This document shows, piece by piece, positions 1-10,338 of a stretch of 43,590 nt of DNA. Every line of letters begins with the position of its first letter. The first letter of the stretch is position 1. The notes under the pieces were generated by a model. The model did not search any database, was not told the DNA's origin, and worked only from the letters and a program-made list of their open reading frames with translations. Made by a program: the position numbers and the translations under genes. Origin of the DNA: Novosphingobium sp. (GTDB taxonomy: Bacteria; Pseudomonadota; Alphaproteobacteria; Sphingomonadales; Sphingomonadaceae). The stretch spans positions 1 to 43,590 of the forward strand of contig JADLHU010000138.1 of assembly GCA_020848655.1 (NCBI GenBank), read 5' to 3'.

Positions 1-1
1 G

Positions 2-433
2 AACTTCCGCCAGCAGGTTTTCGATGCCTGGCAGGAACAGGGCCGCGACGTGTCCGCCTATGACCGCGCCCGCCTGATGAGCGTGGACTACGACGGCACC
101 GACCTGGCCGCCGATGCCGACGAGCGCATCCGCACCTTCCAGCGCGATGCCGCCGCCCGCGCCGGCGTGTTCCACCACCTGATCACGCTGCCGACCTATC
201 ACACGGCCGCGCTCTCGACCGACAACCTCGCCCGCGAATACTTCGGCGAACAGGGCATGCTGGGCTACGTCAAGAACGTCCAGCGCGAGGAAATCCGCCA
301 GGGCATCGCCTGCGTGAAGCACCAGAACATGGCCGGCTCCGACATCGGCGACGACCACAAGGAATACTTCGCCGGCGAAGCCGCGCTCAAGGCCGGTGGC
401 AAGGACAACACGATGAACCAGTTCGCGGCCTGA
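2..433 (+). CDS. aceA: Isocitrate lyase, C-terminal part (cut by window start)
   Basis: The reading frame is open from base 2 and ends at TGA 431-433, so only the last 143 residues are present. Isocitrate lyase splits isocitrate into glyoxylate and succinate in the glyoxylate shunt, allowing growth on acetate or fatty acids. The visible part has the family's C-terminal blocks: HHLITLPTYHTAALST, then YVKNVQREEIRQGIA, VKHQNMAGSDIGDDHKEYF and the end KDNTMNQF. This is the longer ICL subtype seen in Pseudomonas and many Alphaproteobacteria, not the shorter E. coli form. The catalytic KKCGH-type loop lies upstream, outside the window. A 52-aa gene follows after 34 bases and may be co-transcribed. 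Confidence 0.93.
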   Translation, partial: NFRQQVFDAWQEQGRDVSAYDRARLMSVDYDGTDLAADADERIRTFQRDAAARAGVFHHLITLPTYHTAALSTDNLAREYFGEQGMLGYVKNVQREEIRQGIACVKHQNMAGSDIGDDHKEYFAGEAALKAGGKDNTMNQFAA

Positions 434-467
434 ACGCCCAGGCCGTCCGCATCACGGAGTACATGAC

Positions 468-626
468 ATGAGCGAACCCGCCCGATCCCGCGCGGTCCTG
501 TCGAACGAGGATTTCAAGCTTCTCCAGGAAGCGGTCCTGTTCTGGCTGCGCGCCAACGAGGACAAGCCCGAATCGGTGAAGTTCTCGCACCTCTATCATC
601 GCCTTGGCAGCGCGGTGCGCCGCTGA
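468..626 (+). CDS. Small conserved-looking protein, 52 aa, unknown function
   Basis: ATG at 468 opens a 52-codon frame ending at TGA 624-626. The product is charged and soluble, with a likely helical core (LQEAVLFWLRANEDKP) and a basic end (HRLGSAVRR). It has no signal peptide, membrane segment or Cys. It sits 34 bases after the isocitrate lyase stop on the same strand and directly before a strong terminator, which suggests it is the last gene of the aceA transcript. An upstream ATG at 463 is followed at once by a stop in its own frame. I do not recognise the family. Confidence 0.6.
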   Translation: MSEPARSRAVLSNEDFKLLQEAVLFWLRANEDKPESVKFSHLYHRLGSAVRR

Positions 627-636
627 CGCGAACAGT

Positions 637-695
637 GTTTTCCTGGGGAGGAAAACCGGCCCGTCGCGCCCCAGGCGCGGCGGGCCAATCTTTTT
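637..695 (+). terminator. Rho-independent terminator of the aceA transcript
   Basis: Two hairpins follow the 52-aa gene. GTTTTCC 637-643 pairs with GGAAAAC 650-656. Then GGCCCG-t-CGCGCC (658-670) pairs with GGCGCG-g-CGGGCC (674-686) around a 3-base loop, followed by AATC and TTTTT (691-695). The second hairpin with its T run is a classic intrinsic terminator for the plus strand. Confidence 0.85.
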
Positions 696-715
696 CGCCC
701 AACTAGGCTCAGGAC

Positions 716-1819
716 CTAGCCCGGCAGCGTTGCCGCCGGCGCATCCGCCACGGCGCCCGCCACGCGCGCATCGGCGATGATCTTCCACACCGCGATGAAC
801 AGCGCGGCGATCATCGGGCCGATGATGAAGCCGTTGAGGCCGAACAGTTCCAGCCCCGCCACCGTGGCGATCAGCACCACGAAATCGGGCATCCGCGTAT
901 CCTTGCCCACCAGGATCGGGCGCAACAGGTTGTCGATCAGGCCGATCACGAAGAAGCCGCAGCCGGCCAGCACCAGCCCCTGCCACACTTGTCCGCTGAC
1001 CAGGAGATAGATCGCCACCGGCACCCAGACGATGCCCGTGCCCACCGCCGGCACCAGGGAGAAGAAGCCCATCAGCAGGCCCCACAGCAGCGCCCCTTCG
1101 ACGCCCAGCGCCCAGAAGATGATACCGCCGACAAGGCCTTGCAGCACCGCGACGACCACGGTGCCCTTCATCGTCGCGCGCACCACGACGATGAAATGTT
1201 CGATCAGCGCATCGCGCATCGACGGACGCAGCGGCACCGCCGCCTTGATCTGGCGGCCCAGGGTGCTGCCATCGCGCAGCAGGAAATAGCTGAGATAGAG
1301 CATCATGCCGAGCGAGGCGACGAAGCGCAGCGCGCCCTGGCCGAAGACCAGCGCCTGCGAGGCGATGCCCTGCAACCACGACGCGACGCTGGACCCCAGC
1401 AGCCGCCGATCATTGTCGAAATCGGTCAGCCCCGAGGAATTGAGCATGGTCTGCGCCCAGCGCGGCAGCGCGCGATAGAACGCGGTGAACACCGGTACGA
1501 AATCGATCTTGCCGGTCTGCACTTGCGCATAGATCGCGGCGGCTTCCTGTACCAGGCTGATGCCCAGCAGGATCGCCGGCACGATGACCAGCGACAGGAT
1601 GATCAGCAGCGTCAGCGTGGTGGCCAGATTGCGCCGCCCGCCCAGCGCGACGGTCAGCCGCCGGTTGAGCGGCGCGAAGACGATCGCCGCGACCACACCC
1701 CACAGGATGGCCCCGAAGAACGGCAGCATCAGCCAGGCAAAGCCCAGCGTAACCAGCACGACAAGGACCAGGAAGCCCCCGTCCTCGACCCGCAAACCCC
1801 AGATATCGCGCTTGTTCAA
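716..1819 (-). CDS. AI-2E family transporter (PerM/TqsA-type membrane protein)
   Basis: This is a 367-aa polytopic inner-membrane protein. Hydrophobic segments lie at about residues 15-35, 38-55, 65-90, 155-180, 210-240, 245-275 and 305-345, as in the AI-2E_transport family (PF01594). The C-terminal part carries the typical block GGIIFWALGVEGALLWGLLMG and a late DNLLRPILVG motif. Members have been linked to autoinducer-2 export, Na+/H+ antiport or unknown substrates, so the substrate here is open. The start is a TTG (1819-1817), supported by an AAAAGGA ribosome-binding sequence (complement of 1827-1833) 7 bases upstream; starting at a later ATG would remove the first membrane segment. It is divergent from the phosphofructokinase gene. 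Confidence 0.88.
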   Translation of the reverse strand: MNKRDIWGLRVEDGGFLVLVVLVTLGFAWLMLPFFGAILWGVVAAIVFAPLNRRLTVALGGRRNLATTLTLLIILSLVIVPAILLGISLVQEAAAIYAQVQTGKIDFVPVFTAFYRALPRWAQTMLNSSGLTDFDNDRRLLGSSVASWLQGIASQALVFGQGALRFVASLGMMLYLSYFLLRDGSTLGRQIKAAVPLRPSMRDALIEHFIVVVRATMKGTVVVAVLQGLVGGIIFWALGVEGALLWGLLMGFFSLVPAVGTGIVWVPVAIYLLVSGQVWQGLVLAGCGFFVIGLIDNLLRPILVGKDTRMPDFVVLIATVAGLELFGLNGFIIGPMIAALFIAVWKIIADARVAGAVADAPAATLPG

Positions 1820-2019
1820 CGCCGTGTCCTTTTCGTGAATTCAGGCAAGAGTCGATCAAGCCGGGCGGCCGGTCAAGCCGGGACCGGCGGAGAAAACGCA
1901 AGGCGCGCCGGATTGCTCCACAGATTGCGCGTTCCCATCGCCGCCCGTCTGTCGCACAACGCGGCGCGCGCCCATCCCGGCGCCCCATCCCAGCGCCCCT
2001 CCCCGCGTAAGGAACCCGC

Positions 2020-2946
2020 ATGAAAAGCATCGCCACGCTGACCATGAACCCGACGATCGACGCATCCTACGATGTCGACCGGATGTTCCACACGCACAAG
2101 ATGCGCACGCGCAACGAACACTACGAGCCGGGCGGCGGCGGCATCAACGTGGCGCGCGTGTTCGTGCGGCTGGGCGGGCAGGCGCGCTGCGTCTACCTTT
2201 CGGGCGGGGCCACCGGCGTGGCGCTGGACGGGCTGCTGGACCGGCACCAACTGGTCCGCACCCGCATCCCCATCGCCGGGGCGACGCGCATCGCCGGCGC
2301 CGTCCACGAAACCGAAACCGGCAAGGAATACCGCTTCACCCCCGCCGGCCCGAGCGTGAGCGAGCCGGAATGGCGCGCCTGCCTGGATGCGCTGCGCGAT
2401 GTGGAAGCGGACTATCTCGTCGCCAGCGGATCGCTGCCGCCCGGCGTTCCCGATGATTTCTATGCCCGCGCCGGGGCGATCCTGCGCCCGCGCGGCGTGG
2501 CGCTGGTGGTCGATACCTCGGGCGCGGCGCTGGCCGCAACGCTGCGTGCGGGCGGCATCCATTTCGTGAAACCCAGCGTCGGCGAAATGCGCCAGTTCAC
2601 CGGCCGCGAACTCGCCACGACGCAGGACATCGCCGAAGCGGCGCTGGGCCTCGTCCAGGCCGGCCAGGCCGATGTCGTCGCCGTCACGCTGGGCCACCTG
2701 GGCGCGGTGCTGGCCCACGCCGGCGGCACGCGGTTCCTTCCCGCCCTGGACATCGAGGCGAAAAGCGCGGTCGGCGCGGGCGACAGCTTCGTGGCGACGA
2801 TGCTGTTCGCGCTGGCCAGCGGCCACCCGGCCGACGCGGCCTTTCGCTGGGGCATCGCGGGCGGCGCGGCTTCGGTGCTCAATCCGGGGACCGGCCTTGC
2901 CCACCCGGACGATATCGCCCGCCTGCTGCCGCTGGTGGCGCAATAG
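2020..2946 (+). CDS. pfkB: 6-phosphofructokinase II-type sugar kinase (PfkB family)
   Basis: The 308-aa protein has the ribokinase/PfkB fold and resembles E. coli PfkB along its whole length, so phosphorylation of fructose 6-phosphate is the best guess; tagatose 6-phosphate or fructose 1-phosphate cannot be excluded. Visible motifs are the N-terminal LTMNPTIDASYDV, the substrate loop EPGGGGINVAR (about residues 38-48), SGSLPPGVPDDFY (about 141-153) and the ATP/anion-hole motif SAVGAGDSFVA (about 249-259), with the catalytic Asp in GAGDS. ATG 2020 is preceded by TAAGGA. Sphingomonads often use the Entner-Doudoroff route, so a lone PfkB may serve a peripheral sugar or gluconeogenic balance; that is inference. 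It is divergent from the AI-2E gene, with 200 bases between. Confidence 0.85.
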   Translation: MKSIATLTMNPTIDASYDVDRMFHTHKMRTRNEHYEPGGGGINVARVFVRLGGQARCVYLSGGATGVALDGLLDRHQLVRTRIPIAGATRIAGAVHETETGKEYRFTPAGPSVSEPEWRACLDALRDVEADYLVASGSLPPGVPDDFYARAGAILRPRGVALVVDTSGAALAATLRAGGIHFVKPSVGEMRQFTGRELATTQDIAEAALGLVQAGQADVVAVTLGHLGAVLAHAGGTRFLPALDIEAKSAVGAGDSFVATMLFALASGHPADAAFRWGIAGGAASVLNPGTGLAHPDDIARLLPLVAQ

Positions 2947-2964
2947 CGCCTGTGTATCGGCCGG

Positions 2965-5898
<2,934 letters not shown>

Positions 5899-5902
<4 letters not shown>

Positions 5903-6756
5903 CGCAATCGCGCCTGTGGGCCATGCTGCGCGACGCGCGCTATGCGCTGCCGGGGCGGATCGAGCGCGCGTTCGCCGGTCCCGACGCGGCGGCGGCGGCA
6001 CGCCTGTGCGCCGGGCTGCACCGGCGCGGATTGCTGGCCACGGTCGGCTATTTCGCGGCAAGCGATGCCGCGCCGCACGATGGGCTGGCCGGCAACCTTG
6101 CGGCCATCGCGGCGCTGGCGGGGGCCGGCGGGGATACCTGCCTGGCGCTCAAGGCGCCGCAACTGCGCCATGATCCGGCGCACATCGCGGCCATCGCCGC
6201 AGCCGCGGCCGGAATGCCCATGGTGTTCGATGCCCATGCCCCCCGCGAAGCCGATGCGACGCTGGTCGCGGTGGAGCGCCTGCTGCCCAAGCACCCCGGC
6301 ACCGGCTGCGCACTGCCGGCGCGATGGCGGCGCAGCGCAAACGACGCCGCGCGCCTGCGCGATACTACGGCCCGCATCCGCGTGGTCAAGGGCGAATGGC
6401 CCGATCCCGAAGCGCCTGATGGCGATGAACCGGGCGAGGCCGAAGCGCGCTATCTGGGCGTGATCGCGATCCTGGCCGGGCGCGCGGCCCCGGTGGCGGT
6501 GGCCACGCACCGCCCGTCGCTGGCCGAACGCGCGCTGGCCATGCTGATCGAGTCCGGCACCCCGTGCGAACTGGAACAGTTGCGCGGCCTGCCCGGCCGG
6601 CGCACCCGCGCATTGGCGCGGCGGCTGGGCGTGCCGGTGCGGGTCTATGTGCCGTTCGGGCCGGGATGGTGGCCCTATGCAATCGACAAGGCGCTGGCGC
6701 GGCCCTACCTGCCCGGCTGGCTGCTGCGCGACCTTGCCGGATCGCGACGCGATTGA
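5899..6756 (+). CDS. Proline dehydrogenase-like protein, non-canonical
   Basis: The 285-aa protein has the beta/alpha-barrel pattern of proline dehydrogenase (PF01619): VVFDAHAPREADATL-type strand, RIRVVKGEW (matches the family R-L-V-K-G-A-Y flavin-site motif), PVAVATHRPSLAE (family V-A-T-H-D) and VRVYVPFGPGWWPY near the C terminus. Proline dehydrogenase oxidises proline to pyrroline-5-carboxylate using FAD. However, the arginine pair that binds the proline carboxylate after the W-x-PY motif is replaced by D263-K264, and the N-terminal half is short and Ala-rich. It may act on another substrate. GTG 5899 overlaps the acyltransferase stop by four bases; no other start is plausible. Confidence 0.7.
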
Positions 6757-6775
6757 ACGGCCGCGCCGCTGGCGC

Positions 6776-7063
6776 TCAGCCGCTGCCCTGACTGCTGCGG
6801 TCCGGCCTGCTGCGGTCCGGTACGATCAGATAGCGCCAGACGCCCACCGCGTTGATCACCAGCAGCACCACGTTCTGCATGCCGATGCCCTCGCTCTCGG
6901 GCTGGAGGAATCCCCAGCCGATCAGCGCCAGCGAACTCGTCACGAAGATCACCATGGCATAGCCGGTCCACCGCCGACCGAGATCGAGCGATACCAGCAG
7001 CGCCGCCACCGTCGCGGCGACGGCGCCATAATACTGAAGCGCGGTCAGCACCTGATCGGGCAT
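6776..7063 (-). CDS. Small integral membrane protein, 95 aa
   Basis: The product starts MPDQVLTALQYYGAV and has three hydrophobic segments (about residues 12-27, 36-53 and 62-78), then a hydrophilic tail rich in Asp, Arg and Ser. I do not recognise a named family. It begins 38 bases after the stop of the EcfG-type sigma gene on the same strand, so it is likely the second gene of a stress-induced operon driven by the promoter at 7809-7834. Its stop faces the proline-dehydrogenase-like gene 19 bases away. Confidence 0.7.
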   Translation of the reverse strand: MPDQVLTALQYYGAVAATVAALLVSLDLGRRWTGYAMVIFVTSSLALIGWGFLQPESEGIGMQNVVLLVINAVGVWRYLIVPDRSRPDRSSQGSG

Positions 7064-7101
7064 CACTTCACACCGCGCGCGGCGCAGGTCGGTCGCGCGG
7101 G

Positions 7102-7767
7102 TCAGGCCGCCACGGATGCGGGGGCATTGGCATTGCCGATGCGCGCCAGTTCCTGGAAGAACGCGTCCAGCGCATCGCCGCGCAGCACGAAATTGTGGCG
7201 AAAGTCGGGAAGCTGGCCCGATTCCAGGATATTGCACAGCATTGCCCGCGCGCGGCAGATGCGGCTTTTCACCGTACCCAGCGCGATGCCGCAGATGTCG
7301 GCGATTTCCTCATACGACAGGCTGCCCACCGCGACGAGGATCAGTGCCTCGCGATAGGTTTCGGGCACGGCGGCCAGCGCGCGCATCACGTCGGAAAGCT
7401 CGATCGCGCTTTCCTGCGATGCCGGCGCGCGCAGGATGCGCTCGGCCACGGCTTCGTCGTAATCGCCATGGAATCGGCTGCGGCGCGCTTCGCTGTAGAA
7501 GTGGTTGCGCAGGATGGTGAAGGTCCACGCCTTGAAATTGGTGCCCGCGGCATAGCGATCGCGCGCCGCCCAGGCCCGCATCAGCGCTTCCTGGGCAAGA
7601 TCGTCGGCACGATCGCGGCACCCGCACAATGCGCGCGCGAAAGCGCGCAGGTGCGGCGTCACCTCGATCAGCGCGCGCTTGAAATCGCGGTCGCTGAGCG
7701 GAGTGCTCTCGGCTTGCGGCTGATCGATGAAGTCCTGCGCCGGAGCGGCTTCCTGCGTTGCGGCCAT
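7102..7767 (-). CDS. EcfG-type (ECF15) general stress sigma factor, copy 1
   Basis: The 221-aa RNA polymerase sigma factor has region 2 at about residues 30-100 (LRAFARALCG, ADDLAQEALMRAW, KAWTFTILRNHFYSEARRSR) and region 4 at about 125-180 (VPETYREALILVAVGSLSYEEIADICGIALGTVKSR). This matches EcfG, which directs the alphaproteobacterial general stress regulon and is held off by NepR. It has a C-terminal tail of about 35 residues that the second copy (13020-13592) lacks. I chose ATG 7767, which has GGGAG 10 bases upstream; the promoter at 7809-7834 would start RNA near 7800, leaving an upstream in-frame ATG at 7797 with almost no leader. No nepR lies next to this copy. Confidence 0.9.
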   Translation of the reverse strand: MAATQEAAPAQDFIDQPQAESTPLSDRDFKRALIEVTPHLRAFARALCGCRDRADDLAQEALMRAWAARDRYAAGTNFKAWTFTILRNHFYSEARRSRFHGDYDEAVAERILRAPASQESAIELSDVMRALAAVPETYREALILVAVGSLSYEEIADICGIALGTVKSRICRARAMLCNILESGQLPDFRHNFVLRGDALDAFFQELARIGNANAPASVAA

Positions 7768-7808
7768 GCTGTCGTAACTCCCTCGCGAAATTCTCATTCT
7801 GCCCAGCC

Positions 7809-7834
7809 AACGCCACCGCGCGCACAATAGTTCC
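7809..7834 (-). promoter_or_regulatory. EcfG-dependent promoter of sigma copy 1
   Basis: Read on the minus strand: GGAAC (7834-7830), 17-base spacer, CGTT (7812-7809). This is an exact match to the published general stress consensus GGAAC-N16/17-CGTT. It sits about 42 bases upstream of the sigma start codon, implying autoactivation or activation by the other EcfG. Confidence 0.85.
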
Positions 7835-7869
7835 CGGCGACGACCGGAAATATGCGCGGGGCCGCTTGC

Positions 7870-7894
7870 GGAACCCTGGCCAGCCACAGGCGTT
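7870..7894 (+). promoter_or_regulatory. EcfG-dependent promoter of the 105-aa gene
   Basis: GGAAC (7870-7874), 16-base spacer, CGTT (7891-7894) on the plus strand is an exact consensus match. The start codon at 7929 lies 34 bases downstream of the -10 element, with GAGGAGAG between. It is back to back with the promoter at 7809-7834. Confidence 0.87.
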
Positions 7895-7928
7895 CTGCTG
7901 CGCACCGGACCATTCCGAGGAGAGCATC

Positions 7929-8246
7929 ATGAATGACATCACCGGTTCCCATCCCGCCCAGGCAGTCAGCAACGATGCCGACGCGGCGAAGGCCCCCGAT
8001 CCGCGCCGTCATTACGCCAGCCCCGAAGATCTGCGCGAGGACATCAACCTCGATGTCGCCACGCGCGAGGAACTGCTGCGCGAATGGCAAAGCGATCTCG
8101 ACCAGCGCCTGTCGGCGGAATCGGAAGGGATGAGCGCATCCGATCCGATCTCTGCGGAAAAGGAATCGCGGCTGGCCAACGAACATCGCCGCGTCAGCAA
8201 GGCGCTGGAGGAAATGTGCGCCGAGCGCCAATCCGCCGCCGGCTGA
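7929..8246 (+). CDS. Small acidic protein, 105 aa, predicted general-stress gene
   Basis: The product is soluble and strongly charged. Its centre reads YASPEDLREDINLD followed by EELLREWQSDLDQRL and EGMS, then a helical end (RVSKALEEMCAERQ). Small alphaproteobacterial proteins with a '(Y/F)-x-(S/N)-P-x-(D/E)-(L/V)...LL-x-x-W-x-x-D' pattern are common near stress genes and have no known function. ATG 7929 has GAGGAGAG 5-9 bases upstream. The exact EcfG promoter in front (7870-7894) places it in the general stress regulon. It is not a NepR: the NepR core helix motif is missing. Confidence 0.8.
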   Translation: MNDITGSHPAQAVSNDADAAKAPDPRRHYASPEDLREDINLDVATREELLREWQSDLDQRLSAESEGMSASDPISAEKESRLANEHRRVSKALEEMCAERQSAAG

Positions 8247-8275
8247 CCCACCGGCAGCAGCATCTCGTCAACATC

Positions 8276-8302
8276 GGCGGCCGGACCAGGGGTTCGGCCG
8301 CC
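8276..8302 (+). terminator. Hairpin terminator after the 105-aa gene
   Basis: GGCGGCCG (8276-8283) pairs perfectly with CGGCCGCC (8295-8302), followed by TTTGCGTTG. The T run is short but the stem is strong and begins 30 bases after the stop codon. Confidence 0.6.
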
Positions 8303-8390
8303 TTTGCGTTGGGCCATCTTTGCTCTGGGCCGCCTGGCGCGCTCCGGCGGATGAACCGTGCATGCCAAGCGATGAACGGCTGATCCTGCG

Positions 8391-8415
8391 GGAACAGTCG
8401 CCAACATCGCGGGTT
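8391..8415 (+). promoter_or_regulatory. Candidate EcfG promoter, one mismatch in -10
   Basis: GGAAC (8391-8395), 16-base spacer, GGTT (8412-8415) on the plus strand; the consensus -10 is CGTT. The predicted RNA start, near 8423, is about 400 bases before phyR and 70 bases before the inverted repeat at 8494-8530. It could serve a long phyR leader or a short RNA. A chance match is possible. Confidence 0.35.
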
Positions 8416-8493
8416 CGACCCTGCATGCAAGGCGCAAGTATCTGTAAATCCCCCCGGTTTCGGCCCGCCACGATGGCGTGCGCCCAAAGATTT

Positions 8494-8530
8494 GAGGCCT
8501 CCGCACTCGGTGAGAGCAAGCGGAGGCCTC
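8494..8530. repeat. Perfect 11-bp inverted repeat (hairpin)
   Basis: GAGGCCTCCGC (8494-8504) and GCGGAGGCCTC (8520-8530) are exact reverse complements with a 15-base loop. There is no T run on the plus strand; on the minus strand the hairpin is followed by AAATCTTTGGG. It may be part of a structured RNA or a protein-binding palindrome. Confidence 0.6.
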
Positions 8531-8638
8531 GGATCGATCACCATCGGTTTGCGGGGGGTGGGGTAGGGAGCGCCGGTGGTGATGGGGGTTCAACGTCGCC
8601 ACCCGGCCCCGGTTCCCGCGCCTGCGAAAAATATTTCT

Positions 8639-8658
8639 CTCGTCGCGGCGGCGACGAG
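8639..8658. repeat. Perfect 8-bp stem with 4-base loop
   Basis: CTCGTCGC (8639-8646), loop GGCG, GCGACGAG (8651-8658). On the minus strand the stem is followed by AGAAATATTTTT, so it would work as a terminator for a minus-strand RNA; no gene on that strand is visible here. Confidence 0.5.
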
Positions 8659-8736
8659 CTTCTACGATCCTTCCCTGGCAAGGCCACCCCTTCGCGCTGC
8701 GATGGCCGGTGGTCGCCGGGGGGCCGGATCCCGGGG

Positions 8737-8787
8737 CGGATGTCTTCGCCGAACGATCCGAAGGAATTGGCAAGACATCCGGTTTTT
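8737..8787 (+). promoter_or_regulatory. Hairpin plus T run in the phyR leader (possible attenuator)
   Basis: CGGATGTCTT (8737-8746) and AAGACATCCG (8772-8781) are exact reverse complements around a 25-base loop, extended by GCC/GGC pairing inside, and followed by G then TTTTT (8783-8787). The layout is that of an intrinsic terminator, yet it ends only 40 bases before the phyR start codon. It either ends an upstream RNA or acts as an attenuator in the phyR leader. Confidence 0.5.
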
Positions 8788-8827
8788 CCGATTTTCCCGT
8801 TCACGCTAGAACAGTGTCGAGGTTGCA

Positions 8828-9628
8828 ATGTCCGTGTCCGATCGAATTGGCGTCCAGTTGCCCTATCTCCGCCGCTATGCACGCGCGCTGACCGGTTCGC
8901 AGTCCTCGGGAGACGCCTATGTCCGGGCGACGCTCGAAGCGGCGCTGGCCGACAACGCCCTGCTTGACGAAATCGCGCGCGGCCGGGTGGAACTGTATAC
9001 CGCGTTCAACCGCATCTGGTCGTCCAGCCACGTCCAGACGGCGGTGGGCGACGTGGCCATCGGCGACGGCGGGCTGCACGAACAGGCCGCGCATGAACGC
9101 CTCGCCAGCATCACCCCCACGCACCGGCAGGCGCTGCTGCTGACCACGGTGGAAGAATTCTCGCGCGCCGATGCCGCCGCGGTGCTCGATCTCGATATCG
9201 ACGAAGTGGACCGCTGCGTCGCGCAGGCCATTCGCGAAATCGAAGGCGAAACCGCCACCGACGTGCTCATCATCGAGGACGAACCGCTGATCTCGATGCA
9301 GCTCGAAGGGCTGGTCACCGATCTGGGCCACCGCGTCGTCGGCACGGCCGCCACGCGCACGCAGGCGCTCGACATCTTCGCGCAGCACCCGGCCGGGCTG
9401 GTCCTGGCCGATATCCAGCTTGCCGATGGCAGTTCGGGCATCGATGCGGTGGAAGACCTGCTGAAGATGGGCGACATCCCGGTGATCTTCATCACCGCCT
9501 ATCCCGAAAAACTGCTGACCGGCGAACGGCCGGAACCGACCTATCTGGTCACCAAGCCCTTCCAGGAAGCCACCGTGCGCGCCGCGATCAGCCAGGCGCT
9601 ATTCTTCGGATCAAGCCGGCCGCTGTAA
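8828..9628 (+). CDS. phyR: PhyR, anti-anti-sigma response regulator of the general stress response
   Basis: The 266-aa protein has the two PhyR halves. Residues 1-140 are a sigma-like domain that mimics EcfG (LPYLRRYARALTGSQSSGDAYV and ITPTHRQALLLTTVEEFSRADAA); residues 145-262 are a receiver domain (VLIIEDEPLISMQLEGL) with phospho-acceptor D195 in VLADIQL, then FITAYPEK and the conserved K in VTKPFQ. On phosphorylation PhyR binds NepR and frees EcfG. ATG 8828 has CGAGG (8818-8822) upstream. It is separated from its likely partners (kinase, nepR, ecfG) by a lower-GC insert. A hairpin with T run lies in its leader. Confidence 0.95.
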   Translation: MSVSDRIGVQLPYLRRYARALTGSQSSGDAYVRATLEAALADNALLDEIARGRVELYTAFNRIWSSSHVQTAVGDVAIGDGGLHEQAAHERLASITPTHRQALLLTTVEEFSRADAAAVLDLDIDEVDRCVAQAIREIEGETATDVLIIEDEPLISMQLEGLVTDLGHRVVGTAATRTQALDIFAQHPAGLVLADIQLADGSSGIDAVEDLLKMGDIPVIFITAYPEKLLTGERPEPTYLVTKPFQEATVRAAISQALFFGSSRPL

Positions 9629-9664
9629 GACGTGGCGCGGCTGGCCCTGGCCGTTCGATAGCAC

Positions 9665-9685
9665 CCCTCCCCCCAAAAGGGAGGG
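9665..9685 (+). terminator. Terminator-like hairpin after phyR
   Basis: CCCTCCC (9665-9671), loop CCCAAAA, GGGAGGG (9679-9685), then ATTATAG. It ends 57 bases after the phyR stop. A nearly identical C6-A6-GGGAGGGG motif recurs in the same orientation at 10754-10773 at the far side of the lower-GC insert. Confidence 0.6.
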
Positions 9686-9974
9686 ATTATAGTGATGGGT
9701 GCTGGAAATGCGTATCATGACCACACCTTCGCAGCGAGCGGGGCTGCCGTCTTGGGTGGATTCCGGAACGTCTACTGTCAGTGAAGATGCCTCGCACGGA
9801 TCGATCCAACCTTTGGCCGGAATAATGGAAGACAAAAGAGGTCGGCTGATAGCGATTCTGCGCCCGGTACGTTAAATAGAATTTGCAGATTCCGCAGTGT
9901 GCCGTCGCGTCCACTTACGACGACAAAGCCGTCAATGAGACGACGTTCTCCTTGGCCTAAAAGCGGACGCCTAA
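9686..9974. other. Lower-GC spacer, no gene recognised
   Basis: The composition shifts visibly towards A and T after the phyR terminator. Short frames on both strands have no recognisable product. This is the left part of the insert between phyR and the kinase gene. Confidence 0.5.
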
Positions 9975-10262
9975 ATGGAGGATCGCCCAGGTGGGGCCGA
10001 AGCCAGAGAAGCCGGAGTAATATTATCAGAACCAGTCCGGGCGCGAATTATCGCGATCTGGTTTGCCACGACTTTCGCAGCCTTTGCCGCAGGATGCTAT
10101 CTTATCGCGGTTTGGCATGCCGAGTTATCACGCTCGGTAATCGCCACCTACACCGTTGTCGGGATCACCGGTATCTCGGCCTTAGCTTGGCCGTTCTTTG
10201 CCGTGTGGCTGATGAAGATCGCGCTTCGACCGGTCTTGAAAAGCTGGTTGGTAACTTTATAA
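9975..10262 (+). CDS. Putative small membrane protein, 95 aa
   Basis: The frame MEDRPGGAEAREAGV... has two strong hydrophobic segments at about residues 25-45 and 57-77 (VGITGISALAWPFFAVWL) with a basic stretch between segments and at the end. No family is recognised. The ribosome-binding site is weak and codon use is less GC-biased than that of the neighbouring stress genes, which fits acquired DNA. It could be a chance frame, but two clean membrane helices in one frame favour a gene. Confidence 0.45.
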   Translation: MEDRPGGAEAREAGVILSEPVRARIIAIWFATTFAAFAAGCYLIAVWHAELSRSVIATYTVVGITGISALAWPFFAVWLMKIALRPVLKSWLVTL

Positions 10263-10338
10263 TCGCCAATTCTCTGCGGCTGGACATGGCAGTTGCCGGC
10301 GACATTGCGGACACTCCCATCTAGCTTATGGTTCCTCT

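Larger units (their letters stand above)
8247..8827. other. Structured intergenic region upstream of phyR (581 bases)
   Basis: No convincing protein gene is present; open frames here lack start signals and homology. The region holds several exact inverted repeats: the terminator at 8276-8302, an 11-bp stem at 8494-8530, an 8-bp stem at 8639-8658 and a 10-bp stem followed by T5 at 8737-8787. It also holds a near-consensus EcfG promoter at 8391-8415. The density of structure suggests RNA-level control or a small RNA rather than plain spacer. Confidence 0.6.

Noticed and set aside
7929..8246. The 105-aa protein as a second NepR
   Set aside because: It lacks the NepR two-helix core seen in the protein at 12833-13036.
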